Shown here: in pieces, positions 24,301-39,300 of the stretch
Numbering within the stretch: the stretch's first letter is position 1
Layout of the letters: every line of letters starts with the position of its first letter
Assembly (NCBI RefSeq): GCF_029407905.1
Contig: NC_073627.1
Span: 128,353,697 to 128,417,696, forward strand
DNA length: 64,000 nt
Reading direction: 5' to 3'
DNA from: Bubalus kerabau
Lineage: Eukaryota; Chordata; Mammalia; Artiodactyla; Bovidae
Translations under genes and position numbers: made by a program
The notes under the pieces: model-generated
What the model saw: the letters and a program-made list of their open reading frames with translations, nothing else
Told to the model about the DNA's origin: nothing
The model's database searches: none

Positions 24301-27300
24301 AGCGACCCCATGGACTGCAGCCTATCAGGCTCCTCCGCCCATGGGATTTTCCAGGCAAAAGTACTGGAGTGGGGTGCCATTGCTTTCTCCGTGTTTCTGG
24401 CTAGCCACATAATATTTTAAAAGACATTCTGGAATTTCTATTCACTTTCATTGGTAAAGACCAGGTAGTTTTGATCATTGCTGGCCTCTGATAGGAGCAT
24501 GAAAATGAATTAGCTCACTGCCTGGTACATAGTTAGTGCTCAATGAATGTTGCAAGTGATTATTGTTGTTGTTACTGCTACTCTTACTGTCATCAATTTA
24601 TTAGATTTTTTTTTTAATCTGGAAGGCTTTTGAACCAGTGTTCCATCAAGTTTATATTTTCATCCAGTTCATTGTTGAATTTGTAATCTTCCCAACCAGG
24701 AATCCAGCATCAGTATTACTTGTGTCTTCTGTTATTACGTCAACTTTTTAAGAAAACCTAGTTCCTGATACACATTCAGCTGTTCTGTCTTTAATGGATT
24801 GTAGGATGGTTTTTGTGGCTGTGTTTTATGTATTTATCCTGAAACTCCACTAAACTTATTTTTTAAGTACTAGCAATTCTTTTTTGTGGATCATTTTCTC
24901 AGTGTAAATCGTCATTTGTTTGAGAAAAAAAAAGGTATGCTTATTACTCCTCTTATCATTTTTCCTTCTCCAATAACTATTCCAGGCATTTCTCCTGCCA
25001 CTTAAATAGGAGTAGTGTCTAGGGTGTCCTTCCTGTTGCTTTTTCAAAGGAACACAAATGTTGGTTTTTGTTTTTCAGTGTACTATATTATTTATTTTAT
25101 TTAGAGAGGCCCTCTCAAAGCTTTAAAGTTTTTTTTTTTTTTAATCAGGAATACCTATGGTTTTATTCAGTATAAATTATCAGAGTTTTCTGTCTCTTCT
25201 CTCTTGTTAGGTCTGGCTTATAATACTTCTCAGTACTACCCATGTGCTTGCCTGGGAGAAATCCTTTCTTTGTTCCTAAGGGAACTCCTTTATGGGTAAT
25301 GTGCATAATATGGCTTTGTTCTTGGACTTGTCACATGCATGTTGGTTCTTTGAGGCAGTTTTAAAAAATATGTTTCCTGGTCCTTGTTGAAACTTGAGAT
25401 GATTATAAATGACAGAGAGGTGATTTTCAGATAAGTGAGGTCCTATTGCATTAGGAAGAGTTCCTGACAGTATTTGGTAAATGGATGAGAATAAATGAAA
25501 AACCTTAACTGCAGAGCCCCAAGGAAGCTGTTACTCCTCCACATTTCTGTTGTGTACAATGACAATAAACACCTTATCTCTCACTATATGACCTTCCTCA
25601 GAAAGAACCACTGACCCTTATAAAGACAAAAACCATTTGTCACAAATAAAAAGTAGCTTGTAAATTCCCTTTGTGATATTGAGAGATAGAAGATACAACT
25701 TTCAACTTATCTGCTTTTAGATATACTGAAAACACACGTATTTTTAACAATTAATATAGAGGGACTCTGTGCTCTCTAGGATTTTATATTGGAATCCTCA
25801 TAGATACAACGTTGAAGGGGAAGCAGCATTCATCATAAAGCAAAAAAAGAAAAGATCACCAAAGAAACAATTCACCTATAAAAAATTAGTCATCATCAGA
25901 CATCCAAACTGAGCAACTGCTGGCTCCTACTCACAGTCCATGTTTTTCCTCTTTTGTACCTCTACTGAGGCAGTGCCCCCTGCCTGGGTTGCCTGTCTGT
26001 CCATCCATCCATCCATCCATGGATCCATCAATCTATCCATCCATGCATCCATCCACTCAGCAGCAGTTACTGAATATCTTCCTTGTGCCAGGGTTTGGTT
26101 TGGGTAGATATACCCTTGAAATCTCTCAGATGCCATTTCTTCCAGGTAGCAAATACTTGCCTGATTCCTTCTCCCCTAGCCCCACAAAGGTAAAACTGCT
26201 CCGCCTCTTCTTTGCACACTCACAGCACTTTGTGACTTGTCTTTCAGAGCATGGTGCTGAGTCCTGCTGTTTTATTTGCTGGTGTTTGTGCCTTCTCTCT
26301 CAAGAGGAGAGTTAGTGTCCACTCAGCTCTCCATCTTCCTTCTCCAGGATGTTTGAGGCTGACCTGGTTTGTGCCACCCACTAGACTCCCCTCGCTGTCT
26401 CTTTTACACACTGCTTCTCTTCCAGGGCTAAAGTTGCCACAGCTGATGGGCCCCCCGGGGTCCCAACCCAGACCATCATCCCTGTGAAACACACAGTGAA
26501 AATAGACAAAGACACCCTCCTCCAGGACTATGGATTTCACATCTCCGAGGGCCTTCCCCTCACAGTGGTGTCCGTCACAGCAGGTAGGGGCTGATTGGGA
26601 AACAAGAAAGGACTTGGGCTTCTTGTGGGGGATTATCCCCAGCTCTCTTCCCATATCTCTGTGCTGTAACATAATGCAGAAAATGCATTTGTGCCCAGGA
26701 AGTTAGAAAGGGCACATCTAATTTTGACCTAATTCTGCCTGGGGCTTTGCACTTTCCTATGGTACAGGGAAGAGGAGCCCCAATGCACTTGCTGATCTGC
26801 TTTGCAGGTCCACTGGCCTCAGCTGAGGCTTTGCCCATCCATGGCCCCCTGGCCAGTCTCAGGAACAGTGACAGTTTTGGGATCAGCAGGCCCTCTTCTC
26901 TGAACCCTGCATCCTCTGAGCTGGGGAGAATTTCTGGTCAGACAGTAATAGAAATTATTGATTTGTTTTCACTTGAGTCTCTGTAAAATATAGGCTGTAT
27001 TGGGGAAGAGGAGCAGGCTGGGAATGTCTAGTGTTTGTTTTCATTCTTCAGTTATGTATTGATGTGAGATCTGGGACCAGTTAAAATCTATTAATCTGAA
27101 TTTACACACACACACCCCCCCAGATTTCTTTAGAGATGAATGTAGTAGATTTGTTGGCTGGCTCTGTTGATTCAGGGGATTTCTTCTGCTAGTCCTCTTT
27201 CCTTGGACAATCTCCTAACATCCCTTGAAGGTGATGGATGGTAGGTATGTTATCCAAGATTTGTAAACAGGGAAACTGAGATCCAGGTGAGCCCAAGTCT

Positions 27301-30300
27301 GGGTAGGGGTGGGGATGAGCTGGTGCCCTGGAGACTGGATCAGGCTGCCATTCAGCTGAGTGGCTATGACACTGGGTCTGGGCCCTCCTGGCATGAGCAC
27401 CAGGTATTTCTTTTCTCTCCAACAGGGGGCTCTGCTCACGGTAAGCTTTTCCCTGGTGATCAGATCCTCCAGATGAACGATGAGGCTGCTGAAGACCTTT
27501 CCTATGAACGAGCAGTCAATATTCTGAGGTACTAAATTGGCTTCCATCATCCATAGAGTTGCACAGATTATTACAGAACAGGAATGAGTGACAGAAAGGG
27601 CATAGCTGATCCGCTGTGATTTAAGTTAGGTCCAGGCTCCTTTAAAGCAGCAACAATAGCCTCGTTTTAGAATTCCATCTCGGTTCCTCTCTGCTCCCTT
27701 TCACCTGCCTGTAAATGAGATTAGAAGGCATGGGTCCTATATTCATCAGCCCCCTGCAATGCCCAAAACACTGTGCTAGGTGCTGTGGGGAATGTAATTA
27801 TGAATGATACATAGGCCCTACCCCTTAAGGATGTACAATATAGTGTTGTTAAAGATTCCCTGAAGAAAGAAATGACTCCCCACTCCAATATTCTTGCCTG
27901 GAGAATTCCATGGACAGAGGAGCCTCGTGGGCTACAGTCTGTGGGGGTCACAAAGAGTCAGACAGGACTAAGGAACTAACACTTTTATCCCTTATGGATG
28001 CGTAGGGCTGTTGTAACATATGGCAAAGATTGGACTAAACCGATACTAAATCTACTTGTTGTTCTTTAACACTTTTACTATCTCTTCTTAATTCTTCTTG
28101 GTATAGCCTGCTTGATATATATGTAGTTCCATTGATACAGCACTCACCACCTTCTACCTGGTGTCATGGTGATCTTTGTGAATGCCTCACTTTCTGCCTT
28201 GACTGTGATCACCTTGAGACCAGGCATACAGCAGGTGCTCAATGAAACAAGTGAACGAGGTTGGCACTGAGAGCTGGTGACCCTCGTCTTAAGACAGAGG
28301 AAATCAGTGACAGGAGTGAGGAGGCCTGACGGACGTTCTATAGGTCGATGCAGGCTTTGGCTTTTAAAACTTCCACCCAACTCTGTTTGAATGACTTTAA
28401 TATAAATAAAGGGAAATGAGAAATAGAGCAAAGCCACCTTAAAGATACATCAAGTTTGTACTTGAGTTTGTGCCTTTTGGTGAGTGGTGGTTTTCCTCTC
28501 TGAGGGCCTGTCATGTGCAGCACACACTGAGTAACAGGCAATAATAGCAAAGTCAGAGAAAGAAAATGGAAATGCAGATGCAGTCTCTACCCTCAGGAAG
28601 CCCACAGTCTCACTGTGGAGAAACACACACAGTGTAAGATTTACAGAGATTCCATCAAAGTATAGAAAATAGGATTGCCAGGCTAAGGTGAGTGGGTGGG
28701 GCAGCCAGGAAAAGGATTTGATGATTTCAGTTTTAAAAATGAAATATGGTTATGGAAATCGTGAAGTTTGCTTTCCCAATTATTGGGTGATTTTCTCAAA
28801 GAATTTCTCAAGTCCAGCAAACGGGTTTTACATTTTCAGTGCCACTAATATCTCTGCCAAGTTAGATCAAAGTCTGACTAATAAATGAAAAAGTATTCAC
28901 AATTTAAAACAGTAGACTAGAATTTGGATGTTTAGGTAACATTGAACTCAGATCGATTCACTGGGCAAGGAACCCTCTAGGGGAAGGGACTCTACTCCCC
29001 GATACTTAGGCTCATAGTGCAGATATAAGTCATATAAACCCCACTGAGATGGAGGGCAGACAGTGCATCCAGAGAAGTAGGGGAGGACTTCCCCGGTGGT
29101 CCATTGGTTGAAAGTCCGCCTTTGATCCCTGATCAGGGAAGATCCCATGTGTCACAGAGTGGCTAAGCCCACTCTGAGCCTGCGCACTAGATCCTTTGTG
29201 CCACAACTACTGAAGCCTGTGTGCCTCAGCCTGTGCTCAGCAACAAGAGAAGCCATCGCAATGAGAAGCCCACGCACTGCAACTGGAGAGTATTCCTCTC
29301 ACACTGCAACTAGAGAAAGCCCATGGGCAGCAATGAAGATCCAGCAGAGCCAGAAATAATAAATAAGTTAATTAATTAATTTAAAAAAGAGAGCTAAACA
29401 GGGGAAAGGGGTCGTAAACGCTGGAGAGTCCTCCAACTTGTGAGGAAGTTGTGGTTTGACAAAATATAGAAGAGTCCAGAAGTATTTCAGCTGACCAAAT
29501 TCTACCTTAAATGCTGGGCAGAATTTGTGCCTCAAAGATGGAGGTGAAGGGCAGACCAAGTAAAGTGATCAGGAGGCGCCATTGGCTGGGGAGTTGGGTG
29601 TGCTGAATGGTTCAGTATGTCTAAGGCACCGGATGCCTAGACAAAGTTCTGACAAGTGAGGTCCAGAGGATGATGGAGGGTCTTGGTGCTGACACAGCAA
29701 GTTATTCTTCTTCTGGCAGGAGGAGCCACCGAAGACTGCTGAGCAGGGATGTGACCTAATGTTTGCTTGCCCCTGCACTCTCAGCTACATGCCTTGTGTG
29801 GGAATGCTGGGACTGCTTACTTTTGTAGCAGAGTTCCCAGTGTCAGTGCCATTTACAAAAGGAAAACAACCAAGCAAACAAAAAACCAGCAAAATCTCTA
29901 ATTCCTCCAATTATCTATGAGGCCAAACTCTCCTTCTGAGAGCTCTTGGGCATTGGTTTGCAGTGAATTCTCTTGGAAAAGACCTATTCTTACATAAAAT
30001 GGGTAAGAGGCAGTCTCCAGACCCTTAGAAACCTTGGGTTGAGTTTATCTGTTTGAGGCAGTAACACACGGGCAGAAATAGGCCTCAATTTCATATTGCA
30101 AGAAATCAAATGTATTTGTTTTTCTATGTAGCAATGAAAAAGGAAAAGGAAAACATGAATCAGTTGTTCAGTTCTATCCTCAAAAAAAAAAAAAAAAAAG
30201 TTTGGTGCTTATCTAGTTGATTTGATCACCTTTGGAACCTAAGAGATTATAACAAAACAAAAATGTCTACTATTTGATTACATGATTGTGCTCATTAAAC

Positions 30301-33300
30301 TGACTTTATTTGCTCAAACACCATAAACTGATTGGCTTTAATCTAATAAGTGTTATCCACATTCTTTTATTTTGTTTCATGGATATTTAGCCAAGTTTTC
30401 TGAAATAGCAACCTAAGTTATCTGTGTTATTGCTGTTTTCTCTTCAAAAATATTTTGGACATAAACCTAGCTAGTGGTCATAGCAACTAGATGAGTCTTC
30501 CATCATACAGACTAAATAAAGGCTAAGTAACTTCATTTAGTGGCTGTAGGTATAGACAAGATGGTAGAGACAAGTATCTGAAGACTTTCTTAAGGTCACA
30601 GTGGCATTTGGGACAACTTAAGTTCTTTCACAGATCACTGCTTTCTCAATGTCCTTCTCAATTTTGCTGAGGCAAGAGAAGCTGCTTTGTAATTCTACCA
30701 GTCTCTTTGACGCCCCCAACCCCACACATGTACCCTCATGTATCACCCAGGACAATGACACCTTTTTTGTTTATTCTTTTTTTTTCAGGGAAGCTGAAGA
30801 TTCTCTTTCAATCACGGTTGTTCGCTGCACATCGGTAAAGCTCTTTCTATGTCTTGTGTGTTAGTTGCACCCTTCTTGGCCCCAAGACCCTGTACCACCA
30901 GCAGAATATTCCTCAGAGAATAAACGGGGAAGGCAAAGGGCATCAGAGAAGCTGTCAGGCAGTCAGTGTTGCTTGAAGACCACATATGTGCTCGTATTAT
31001 GGAGAACTCATATGTGGGTCCAGGCTTCGAGAACTCATGGTCTAGCGAAGGAGACAGGCCTGTGATTATGCAGGTGACAAGGGCACCAAGCTCAGAGTTT
31101 CAAGACAAATCTGAGTGGCATCACTGTGCAGAGGTCCCTTAGTTTCAGTTTTGAATTTTGTAAAACAGAGATGAGGACAATAACTGCCCTATCTATCTAA
31201 TGGGTGTTATGAGGACCCAGTGAGGTGTTGGATGTGAGTGTGTTCTGTCAGCCACAAGGCAAGGCACAGGACAAGAAACAGATGATGCCCAGAGCAGCAA
31301 CAGCCATCCTAAACCACCACACATCCAAGAGCCTTTTGTATGTGGTAGAGGGAAAAGTGCATAATCAAATTGTAAGAGAAAATTACCAAGGAGGAAAAGT
31401 TGACAGAAAATTCTCATTCTGAGAGACCTTAGTACATACTTCTTAGCCCTTGGTCACTAATAGAGAAAAAAATATAAATAGGGGCATAGAGAATTTTAAT
31501 AATGCATTTAATAATCTAATCTAATTGATCCCATATCAGGCTACCCAAAAGCTAAATTTCTCAAAGCAACTGTGTAAGTGTCTTCTCTAAAATACAATAA
31601 AGCACAAATTGATAACTATCAAAAGCTTAACACCACCCAGTCATTTGGAATAAAAATGCAATTTCCTAAGTAAAGATGGAATCAAATGGAAAATTAAAAA
31701 TTATCATTATATACTAGCTAGAAAATAATTAAAATTTAGAGCTCTACTTCTTAGAACTTATTATATACAGTTGAGCTATACTCAGAGTAAAATTTGTAAC
31801 CTTAAAAGTGATTTCATTATTTAACAAGAAAAAAGAAAACAGGTCAGAAGAATACTCAGTGCCAGAAGCATAAAGAAAGACTAATAAAATAAGCATAAAG
31901 CACATTAAAGAAAATGATAAAAATTTAAATCTAAATGATGCTTTGGGAAAATAGAAAAATTAGAAAGTTGGTAAATCCAAGGGCTAGTTCTTTACAGGAA
32001 AAAGTAAAAAAATTGAAGAACTTGAAAGAAAAGAACTATGTGGGCCTTATGTGAAGGAAACTAGAGTAATACTGGAGGAAATAAAATATTTTCTTTAATA
32101 AAGAGGAGATACATGTTATATTCTTTGATAGGAAGACTATTAATACATCAGATTTTCTCATATTAATGTATATGCTTAAAGCAAGTTCAAACTCCCTGTA
32201 GGAATTTTTATTTGGATTTTGACAATGTATGTCAAGGTGAGACTTATCAAGAAAATCTTTTTTTTGAAAAGGATAATGAGGATGGCCTTGAGATACAAGA
32301 TTTTAAAACTAATAAAGCTGCAATAATTAAAACAATATGATATTGATGAAATGTTGGATATATCAATCTAATCAAATAGAAAGTCCAAGAATAGATACTA
32401 GTATAAGAATTTGGTATATGATAAATATGGCATCCCAAATCAATGGGAGAAAAGATGACCATTCAAGAAATGGTACTGGGACATTTCTTTAGGTATTTGG
32501 AAAAAATAAGTCTAATCCCACACCATTTGGTGTTAAAAATTTAAATATAAAAAACAAATCATAGAAGTGTCAACAATATGGAAGGGCATCTATTTGGTCA
32601 TAAGTTGCAGAAGGAATTCCTAAGCACATAGGGAGTGGGAGGAAGTACAGTAGAACAGACAGCTCTTTGATTATGTGCAAAGAAATTGTCTCTTCTCCTT
32701 ATTTAACAAGTGTTATCTTTTTTGTTTGTTTCCTAGAAATAGAACAGGAAATAAACTCACCTAAACAGAACTAGGAAGTTTGCCATAAATATGACAGACC
32801 AAGTGTTTTACACACACATAAATGGAGATTCTTCTATTTTAAATAGAAGAATTTATCTATGGAATAATGTGAAACCAGTACATAAAAAGCAGTATTGCTG
32901 CTGCTGCTGCTGCTGCTACTAAGTTGCTTCAGTCGTGTCCAACTCTGTGCAACCCCCATAGACGGCAGCCCACCAGGCTCCCCCATCCCTGAGATTCTCC
33001 AGGCTGAAAGCTAATTGCTATAAATAGTCATGCAGGTGTTGAGAGATTCTTTTCATCTAGCTGATTATCATCTCAATGGAGAACATCTGAATTTTAATTA
33101 GGTAGTTCTTTTCCTACTCTATTTCCAAGAAATGAAAGCAGAAGGTAGCACTTGTTAAGTAAGGAGAGAGGGGAACAGCATATAGCTGCCTCCTTTTAAA
33201 AAATAAAAAGTATAAAGAGAGGAAAATTAGCATGATCCAGTACCATTCCTGAGATTCTTATGAGGTTCCCCAGAAGAGAGGAGTGTGAATACTGTACTTT

Positions 33301-36300
33301 AGAGGTCCTGCAGGGAAAGCTGATACCAGCCCAGCTGATGGTCCCAGAGGCCCTGAGAAACGCCCTGAAGATTGTCTAGCCCACTCAGGCCTCTCACCAG
33401 AAGTGATAGGATCACAAGACACATGTCATATATATTTTACTTCAACAAGAATACTCATTTTTGTCTGAGTGGATTCTTAGAATCCTCAAATTATTTGAAA
33501 TTGATTAGGAATTATAATATCCAAAGTTGGAATATTAATGACTGCTTCTCTAGAACATAGAATTTTATGATCAAAATATATTTTGGTTTAATTGTCTATA
33601 TCTGTATTTATATTATTTATTTATTAATATAATAAGCATTACATTATTTATTAGAATATGAATGCTAATATTTGTCTTATTTAATTTTTGCCAAAAGAAA
33701 ATCCTACAAGATAGATATATTGGTAATATCCCTTTTACAGATGAGGACACTATGACCTCACACACCCATGGTCTCACATTCAGAAATTGGTAGAGCTGGG
33801 CTTTTTCCAGGTAGTTAGACTCTGGAACCTATGCTCATTAGCATTATGCTGTTTTTACCTCCTGGTCCAACTCCCCTATTGCACAGAAAAGAAGACTGGA
33901 GGCCAAAGAGGGAAATGTACACACACACACACACTCACAACTGGTTTTCTTCCATAATAATTTGTGTTTAAGGTGGTTCTCAGAACTGTTGAGTAGCTGA
34001 AGTTGGGTTAGAATTCAGGTCTCTCTGTTCACAGGCCAACTCTCTTTGTCTTCATCATACCACAGCCTTGGGCCAATGTGTTAAAGCTTTAGCTTTTCTC
34101 AGACACACAAGACATATTTGGTTGAGATCTCTAAATTTTATGAAAAGAGATCTTTAATTGGATATCATCCTTTTTTGTGGTTTTAATTGAGTTCTCAGCA
34201 GCTGTCAGAGCTTTTGCTTTTAAGAAATGAGAAGATGTACATGGCTTTTTTGAAAGTCCTGTTCTAAACAGCGTCATGTTAATGTTTTGCAGGGAGTCCC
34301 CAAGTCCTCCTTCCTGACAGAAGAGAAGCGAGCCAGGCTGAAGACCAACCCCGTGAAGGTGCACTTTGCGGAGGAAGTGCTCGTCAGTGGACACAGCCAG
34401 GTGTGGCACTGGTCGGGGGCGGCAATGGCTGTTCATGAAGCAGGCAAGCTGCCTCCTGGCACTGTCTCCTGGAGACGCTGGAATCCACAGCACGGAGGGG
34501 ACAAAGAGGGAGTGTAGTGGGCTCGCTGGAGGCTCTATGCTCGCTCAGTAAGGTGCCTACAAACCATGGACAGGGAGAGACACACTGGGTGTGACTGTGT
34601 CTTTCTGAGACTCCATTTTTCTGGGTTGAAATTTCAACATGTTCCAGTTATTCACCTCTCATTCTGAATCTTCTTAGTACTGCCTCTGAAGGTGATACAT
34701 TGATAGTAGAGATGGTGGCAGGGGTTGCTTTTTTAAAAGACCCTATCTTCTACTGAATCTCTGATACGTGAATCAAAACATCTTGGGTATACATAGTCCT
34801 TCATCATCACCATACCCTGTAAGGGAAGATATTTTAACAAAGAAGAAACAGAAGCTTAAAGAGGTTAAGAGAATTAACTTCTGAGATCATACAGCTAGGA
34901 AATACAGGAGAATAGGTCTGTGTGACTTTAGTTTTTCTGTTTTCCACTATAATATGCTGTCTAGTCCTTTTTGATATGGAATACCCAGGATTGATGTGAT
35001 TGAATATGGGGGTTCAGGAGACAAGACTGACCCTAGAAGAATCTGAAATGAAAAACCATGTTTGGATTTTTTTTTTAATCATTGAGGTATAGTTGATATA
35101 TAAGTTTCAGGTTTCAGCATTGTGGCTAACAATTGTTAAAGGTTATATACTGCATTTATAGTTATTATAAAATATCAGCTATATTCCATGTCCTATACAA
35201 TATATCTGTAGCTTATTTATTTTATATACAATACTTTGTACCTCTTAATGCCCTACCCCTACCACGCCCCTCCCCTCTTCCTTCACCCTATTGGTAACCA
35301 GTAGTTTATTCTCTATATCTGTGAGTCTGTCTCTTTTTGTTATATTCACTAGTTTGTTTTACTTTTTAGATTCTACACATAAGTGATATCATACAGTATC
35401 ATTTTTCTCTGCCTGACTTAAGGAAACCAACACTTCAAATATTCTTAAATTTGCTAGCCATTAAAGAAATGCAAAGGAAAATATTAAGAACTGCCACTTT
35501 ATTATTAGTAAATTAGCACAAAAAAGGAAAATATAAGCCCTGATACTGAGAAAGTAGCTGCATTCATGTACTAATTGGTGGCTTTCTAAATTGGTTTAAT
35601 CTTTGGAAGTAGAAAAAAAGTTAATGAATACCATAAAAATGGTCCAAGGATCACATTCTTATTAATTTATTTCTATAAAATAATTTAAATGCAAAAATCC
35701 ATGTATTTAAAAATATCTTTTGCACATATATATATATACATATATATCACAAAAATTTTTGGGAAAATGTTAAATGCTTAGGCAGAGAAATGGTTAAAGA
35801 AATTCTGATGTTTCAACTCAATAGAATATTTATAAGTCCATTAAAGTTATAAACATTAAACTCACATGAAGAAGTATATATGGATTGAGTAAAAATACAC
35901 ATAGAATTGTGCATAATCTATTAGTGCAGTTCTCTGAGAGCTATTTACAGGTATAGATAAAAATTGGAAGAAGCCTTAGAGAAAAATAAATAGTGTTAGT
36001 TATGTGGTGATGTTATGAATGTATTTTTTTGTAAATCACAAGGATCAAGGAAAGCAGTCATACTTGGAAAATCCAAAGATTAAGATTTCTAAATACCTAA
36101 AACCAGAGTCAGGAGATGACAGCAGAGTGAAGGGTTTAAAATCCCTCATCCCTGGTTGAGTGTGAACGGGCCCTGGGGTATGAACATATGCCTTTTCTTC
36201 CATAAAAGTACTCTGGCTTTCAAAAAAAAAAAAGTTATGTAGAGTGATGAATGTGTCTTGCTTAAAAGATACAAATGCCCTTATATTTAGAAGATACAAA

Positions 36301-39300
36301 ATTCTTAACTGAAAAAGACTGTCAGTTTTCTGAAAATAGGTGATAAGCTTCTAACCTAGGTGGGCTTCCAGAGATGAGAGCTGGGGGGCAGTTGTAGCTC
36401 AAATCCTGGAGACTCTAGAATCTCTTACAGGTTCTGGAGGGCACCAGCCACTTCTTTGTTGACAGCTCAACACTCAGAAGTCACTTTTTATGAGAGCCAG
36501 CCCTAAGGGTTTCTCCAAACCCAAAGGGAATGATTCCCTTGCCCTGCTCTGCCTCAGGAATTTTGGCTGGCCTGGGGTCACCAATCACAGACCAGTCCTG
36601 TGCTTCCCTCCCTAAAAGCCCTCCAAGAATGGCAGAACTCCTCAAGGGGTCCCATGAATCCAGAGTGATAGTTGGAGTGAGTAGAGGCTACTTGGTGTAA
36701 ACAGCTGACTCACTGGAAAATACCCTGATGCTGGGAAAGATTGAGGGCAGGAGGAGAAGGAGGTGACAGGGGATGAGATGGTTGGATGGCATCACCAATT
36801 CAATGGACATGAGTTTGAGCAAATTCTGGGAGATGGTGAAGGACAGGGGAGCCTGGTATTCTGCAGTCCATGGGGTCTCAAAGAGTCAGACACAGCTGAA
36901 CAACTGAGCAACAACAAGAGGTGGAAAGCAGCCCTCTGCCTTTTGGTGATGCTTTACTACAGAGAATGCGGCAGTGAAATGTTGAGGGGACTCTCAGGGA
37001 GCTTTCTGCCCCCCATTTCACCCAAGCCTACAAGGCACAGTGAGAGAATCTCAGAAAGGCCCATTTGGGGCAGTGGGCATGCTTGTCACTTGATTTGCTG
37101 TAGGTGGCAATGAGCAGTGACGTGTCAGCGGATGATATCATACATGCCTGCGCAATGCCATCAGCATGCCCGTGGCAGGGCTCACTCTTCACCCTCCTCC
37201 CTCCTGTCGAACAGTTCTTGTGGCTGGCCCTGGAACAAAGCCTGTATCTATGTGGCGTAGGCCTCCTCCCTTGCAGAAATCTCTGAATGTCAAGAGTCAG
37301 CCTACAATGTGGTGAGGAAGTTGGGGAGAATCCTGCTCTCCACACCAAGGCAGGGCCAGGGAAACAGGCTCTCTCACACCCAGGAACAGGGAGGGACAGT
37401 TTTGACACTGCTTTTGTGTCTTCCAGGGTAATTCTCTGCTGTGTATGCCCAATGTGCTCAAGTTGTACCTGGAGAATGGACAGACCAAAGCTTTCAAGTT
37501 TGAGGCACACACGACTGTGAAGGTAATTTGGAGTAAACTTGACTCTCTTTCTGGTGAGAATTTGCTGGCTCCCAGGACCCCCGGGCATCTTGCTAGCAGC
37601 TGCCTCGGCGATCTCACAATCCCATGGTCTGAGCACCTGCAGTTAGCCACGCACTGTGTCATCTCAGTTCATTGCACAAACACCCAGCAAGCTGCTATTT
37701 TAATCACCCTCTTGCAGGGGAGGGAATCAGGGTTCAAAGAGATGAAGTACCCAATACAACTCATTAGCCTTCCCCATTAACCACTGGGATTTCCTGCCTC
37801 TTGTATGGGGCTCTACCTGCTTCCCAAAAGGCCAGAGTCACTAAAAAACCCAGGCAAGGTATCAGGGCAGGTCCAGGCCCCTGGGAATTCTGTTCTGGAT
37901 GAAAGTCAGTTTGAATTAAATTTAATTACGTTCCCACAAAGGAGACACTCTGAGGCGGGTGATACAGAGAGAGGTAGAAAGTGGTCTCTGTCCCCCTAGC
38001 TTGCAGTCTAGTTGAGGGAAAATGGACATCCAAGGAGCTCCCAACAGTCCAGGGCAGGATGAAGGAAGGGCTGTAAAGAGAGGGCCGAGGGGCATGCTTA
38101 GCATACAAGAGAAGGAGCCCTCTGTCTCATCCCGTCAGGATGTCAGAGAAGGCTTTGCTGAGAAGCTGGACCTGAGCTAGGCTTTGAAGGGTGACAAGAA
38201 TTCATCAAGGGCAGGTGGGGGCACAGCTGTAGAGGGGTCAGAGGATGTACATCAGGCTGAAGACGTCCCATGAACAAGGCAGAGAGCCAGTAAGACAGGC
38301 ATCGCTTAGGAGGTAGTAAACCATCCCATGGGATTGGAGCAGAGATCGTTTCCTTGTAGAGGGAGTGGGAGAGGGTGCACACTGGCTGCAGGGATGGCCT
38401 TGCATGGCAGGCAGTGAAATTGGGATTTTATCCATAGACGATATGGGATAGCACTATAGTTTTTCAATAAGGGAGCAAATAGTGTTAGAGGCAGGCTCCA
38501 GGGAAGAAACAAATAAAGAATTTGTTCAAACATTAGAAACCATGTAAGAGTCAACACTGAGCCCAGTTCCTCTGTTATTAGAAGAAGAGCAGGTTCAGGT
38601 GGGTAGGTACGCCTCTAGGTACTGGACAAGATACACACACACACATATTGCACACACACTTGTGTGCACACATGCAAACATGATGCACGCATACCACCAG
38701 TGTTCCCTGGCACCTTCCTTTGGCAATTCCTATTGTTGTTCAGTTGCTCAGTTGTGTCTGACACTTTGCGACCCCATGGGCTGCAGTATGCCAGGCTTCC
38801 CTGTCCATCGCCAACCCCTGGAGCTTGCTCAAACTCATGTCCATTGCGTCGGTGATGCCGTCCAACCATCCCATTCTCTATTGTTCCCTTTTCCTCCTGC
38901 CTTCAATCTTTCCTAGCATCAGGGTCTTTTCAAATGAGTCAACTCTTTGCATCAGGTGGCCAAAGTATTGGAGTTTCAGCTTCAGCATCAGTCCTTCCAA
39001 TGAATATTCAGGACTGATTTCCTTTAGGATGGACTGGTTGGATCTCCTTGGAGTCCAAGGGACTCTCAAGAGTCTTTTCCAACACCACAGTTCAAAAGCA
39101 TCAGTTCTTTGGCACTCAGCTTTCTTTATGGTCCAACTCTCACACACATACATGATTACATAGCTTTGATTATATGGGCCTTTGTCAGCAAAGTAATGTC
39201 TGCTTTTTAATATGCTGTCTAGGTTTGTGATAGCTTTTCTTCCAAGGAGCAAGTGTCTTTTAATTTCATGGCTGCAATCACATTTGCAGTGATTTTGGAA

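Larger units (their letters stand above)
12315..26425 (+). other. FRMPD1: FRMPD1 intron 1 (14.1 kb), repeat-rich
   Basis: Contains CA-rich low-complexity DNA, L2 pieces, nested L1 and BovB insertions, Bov-A2, CHR and Bov-tA SINEs and a CCAT tract, each listed separately. Between about 16640-17740, 18290-19800 and 24400-26000 I see mainly AT-rich unique sequence without exons. Open frames of up to about 90 codons here lack recognisable similarity. Confidence 0.8.
27529..30788 (+). other. FRMPD1: FRMPD1 intron 3
   Basis: 3.3 kb. Holds an antisense L2-like piece at about 27720-27840, a partial Bov-A SINE, a CHR-1 SINE and an 18-A run at 30182-30199. The remainder looks like unique sequence. Confidence 0.75.
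30835..34292 (+). other. FRMPD1: FRMPD1 intron 4
   Basis: 3.5 kb, AT-rich, with an old sense L1 ORF2 piece, a partial Bov-A2, MIR-like sequence near 33700-33850 and a short AC run at about 33919-33935. Confidence 0.75.
34401..37426 (+). other. FRMPD1: FRMPD1 intron 5
   Basis: 3.0 kb: MIR-like sequence at about 34800-34960, an antisense L1 3' end, a decayed sense L1-like piece with a TA run near 35727-35748, and a BovB 3' fragment. The rest is unassigned. Confidence 0.75.

Noticed and set aside
37028..37636. 202-codon open frame on the minus strand
   Set aside because: Antisense to FRMPD1 exon 6 in a moderately GC-rich region, no recognisable protein.
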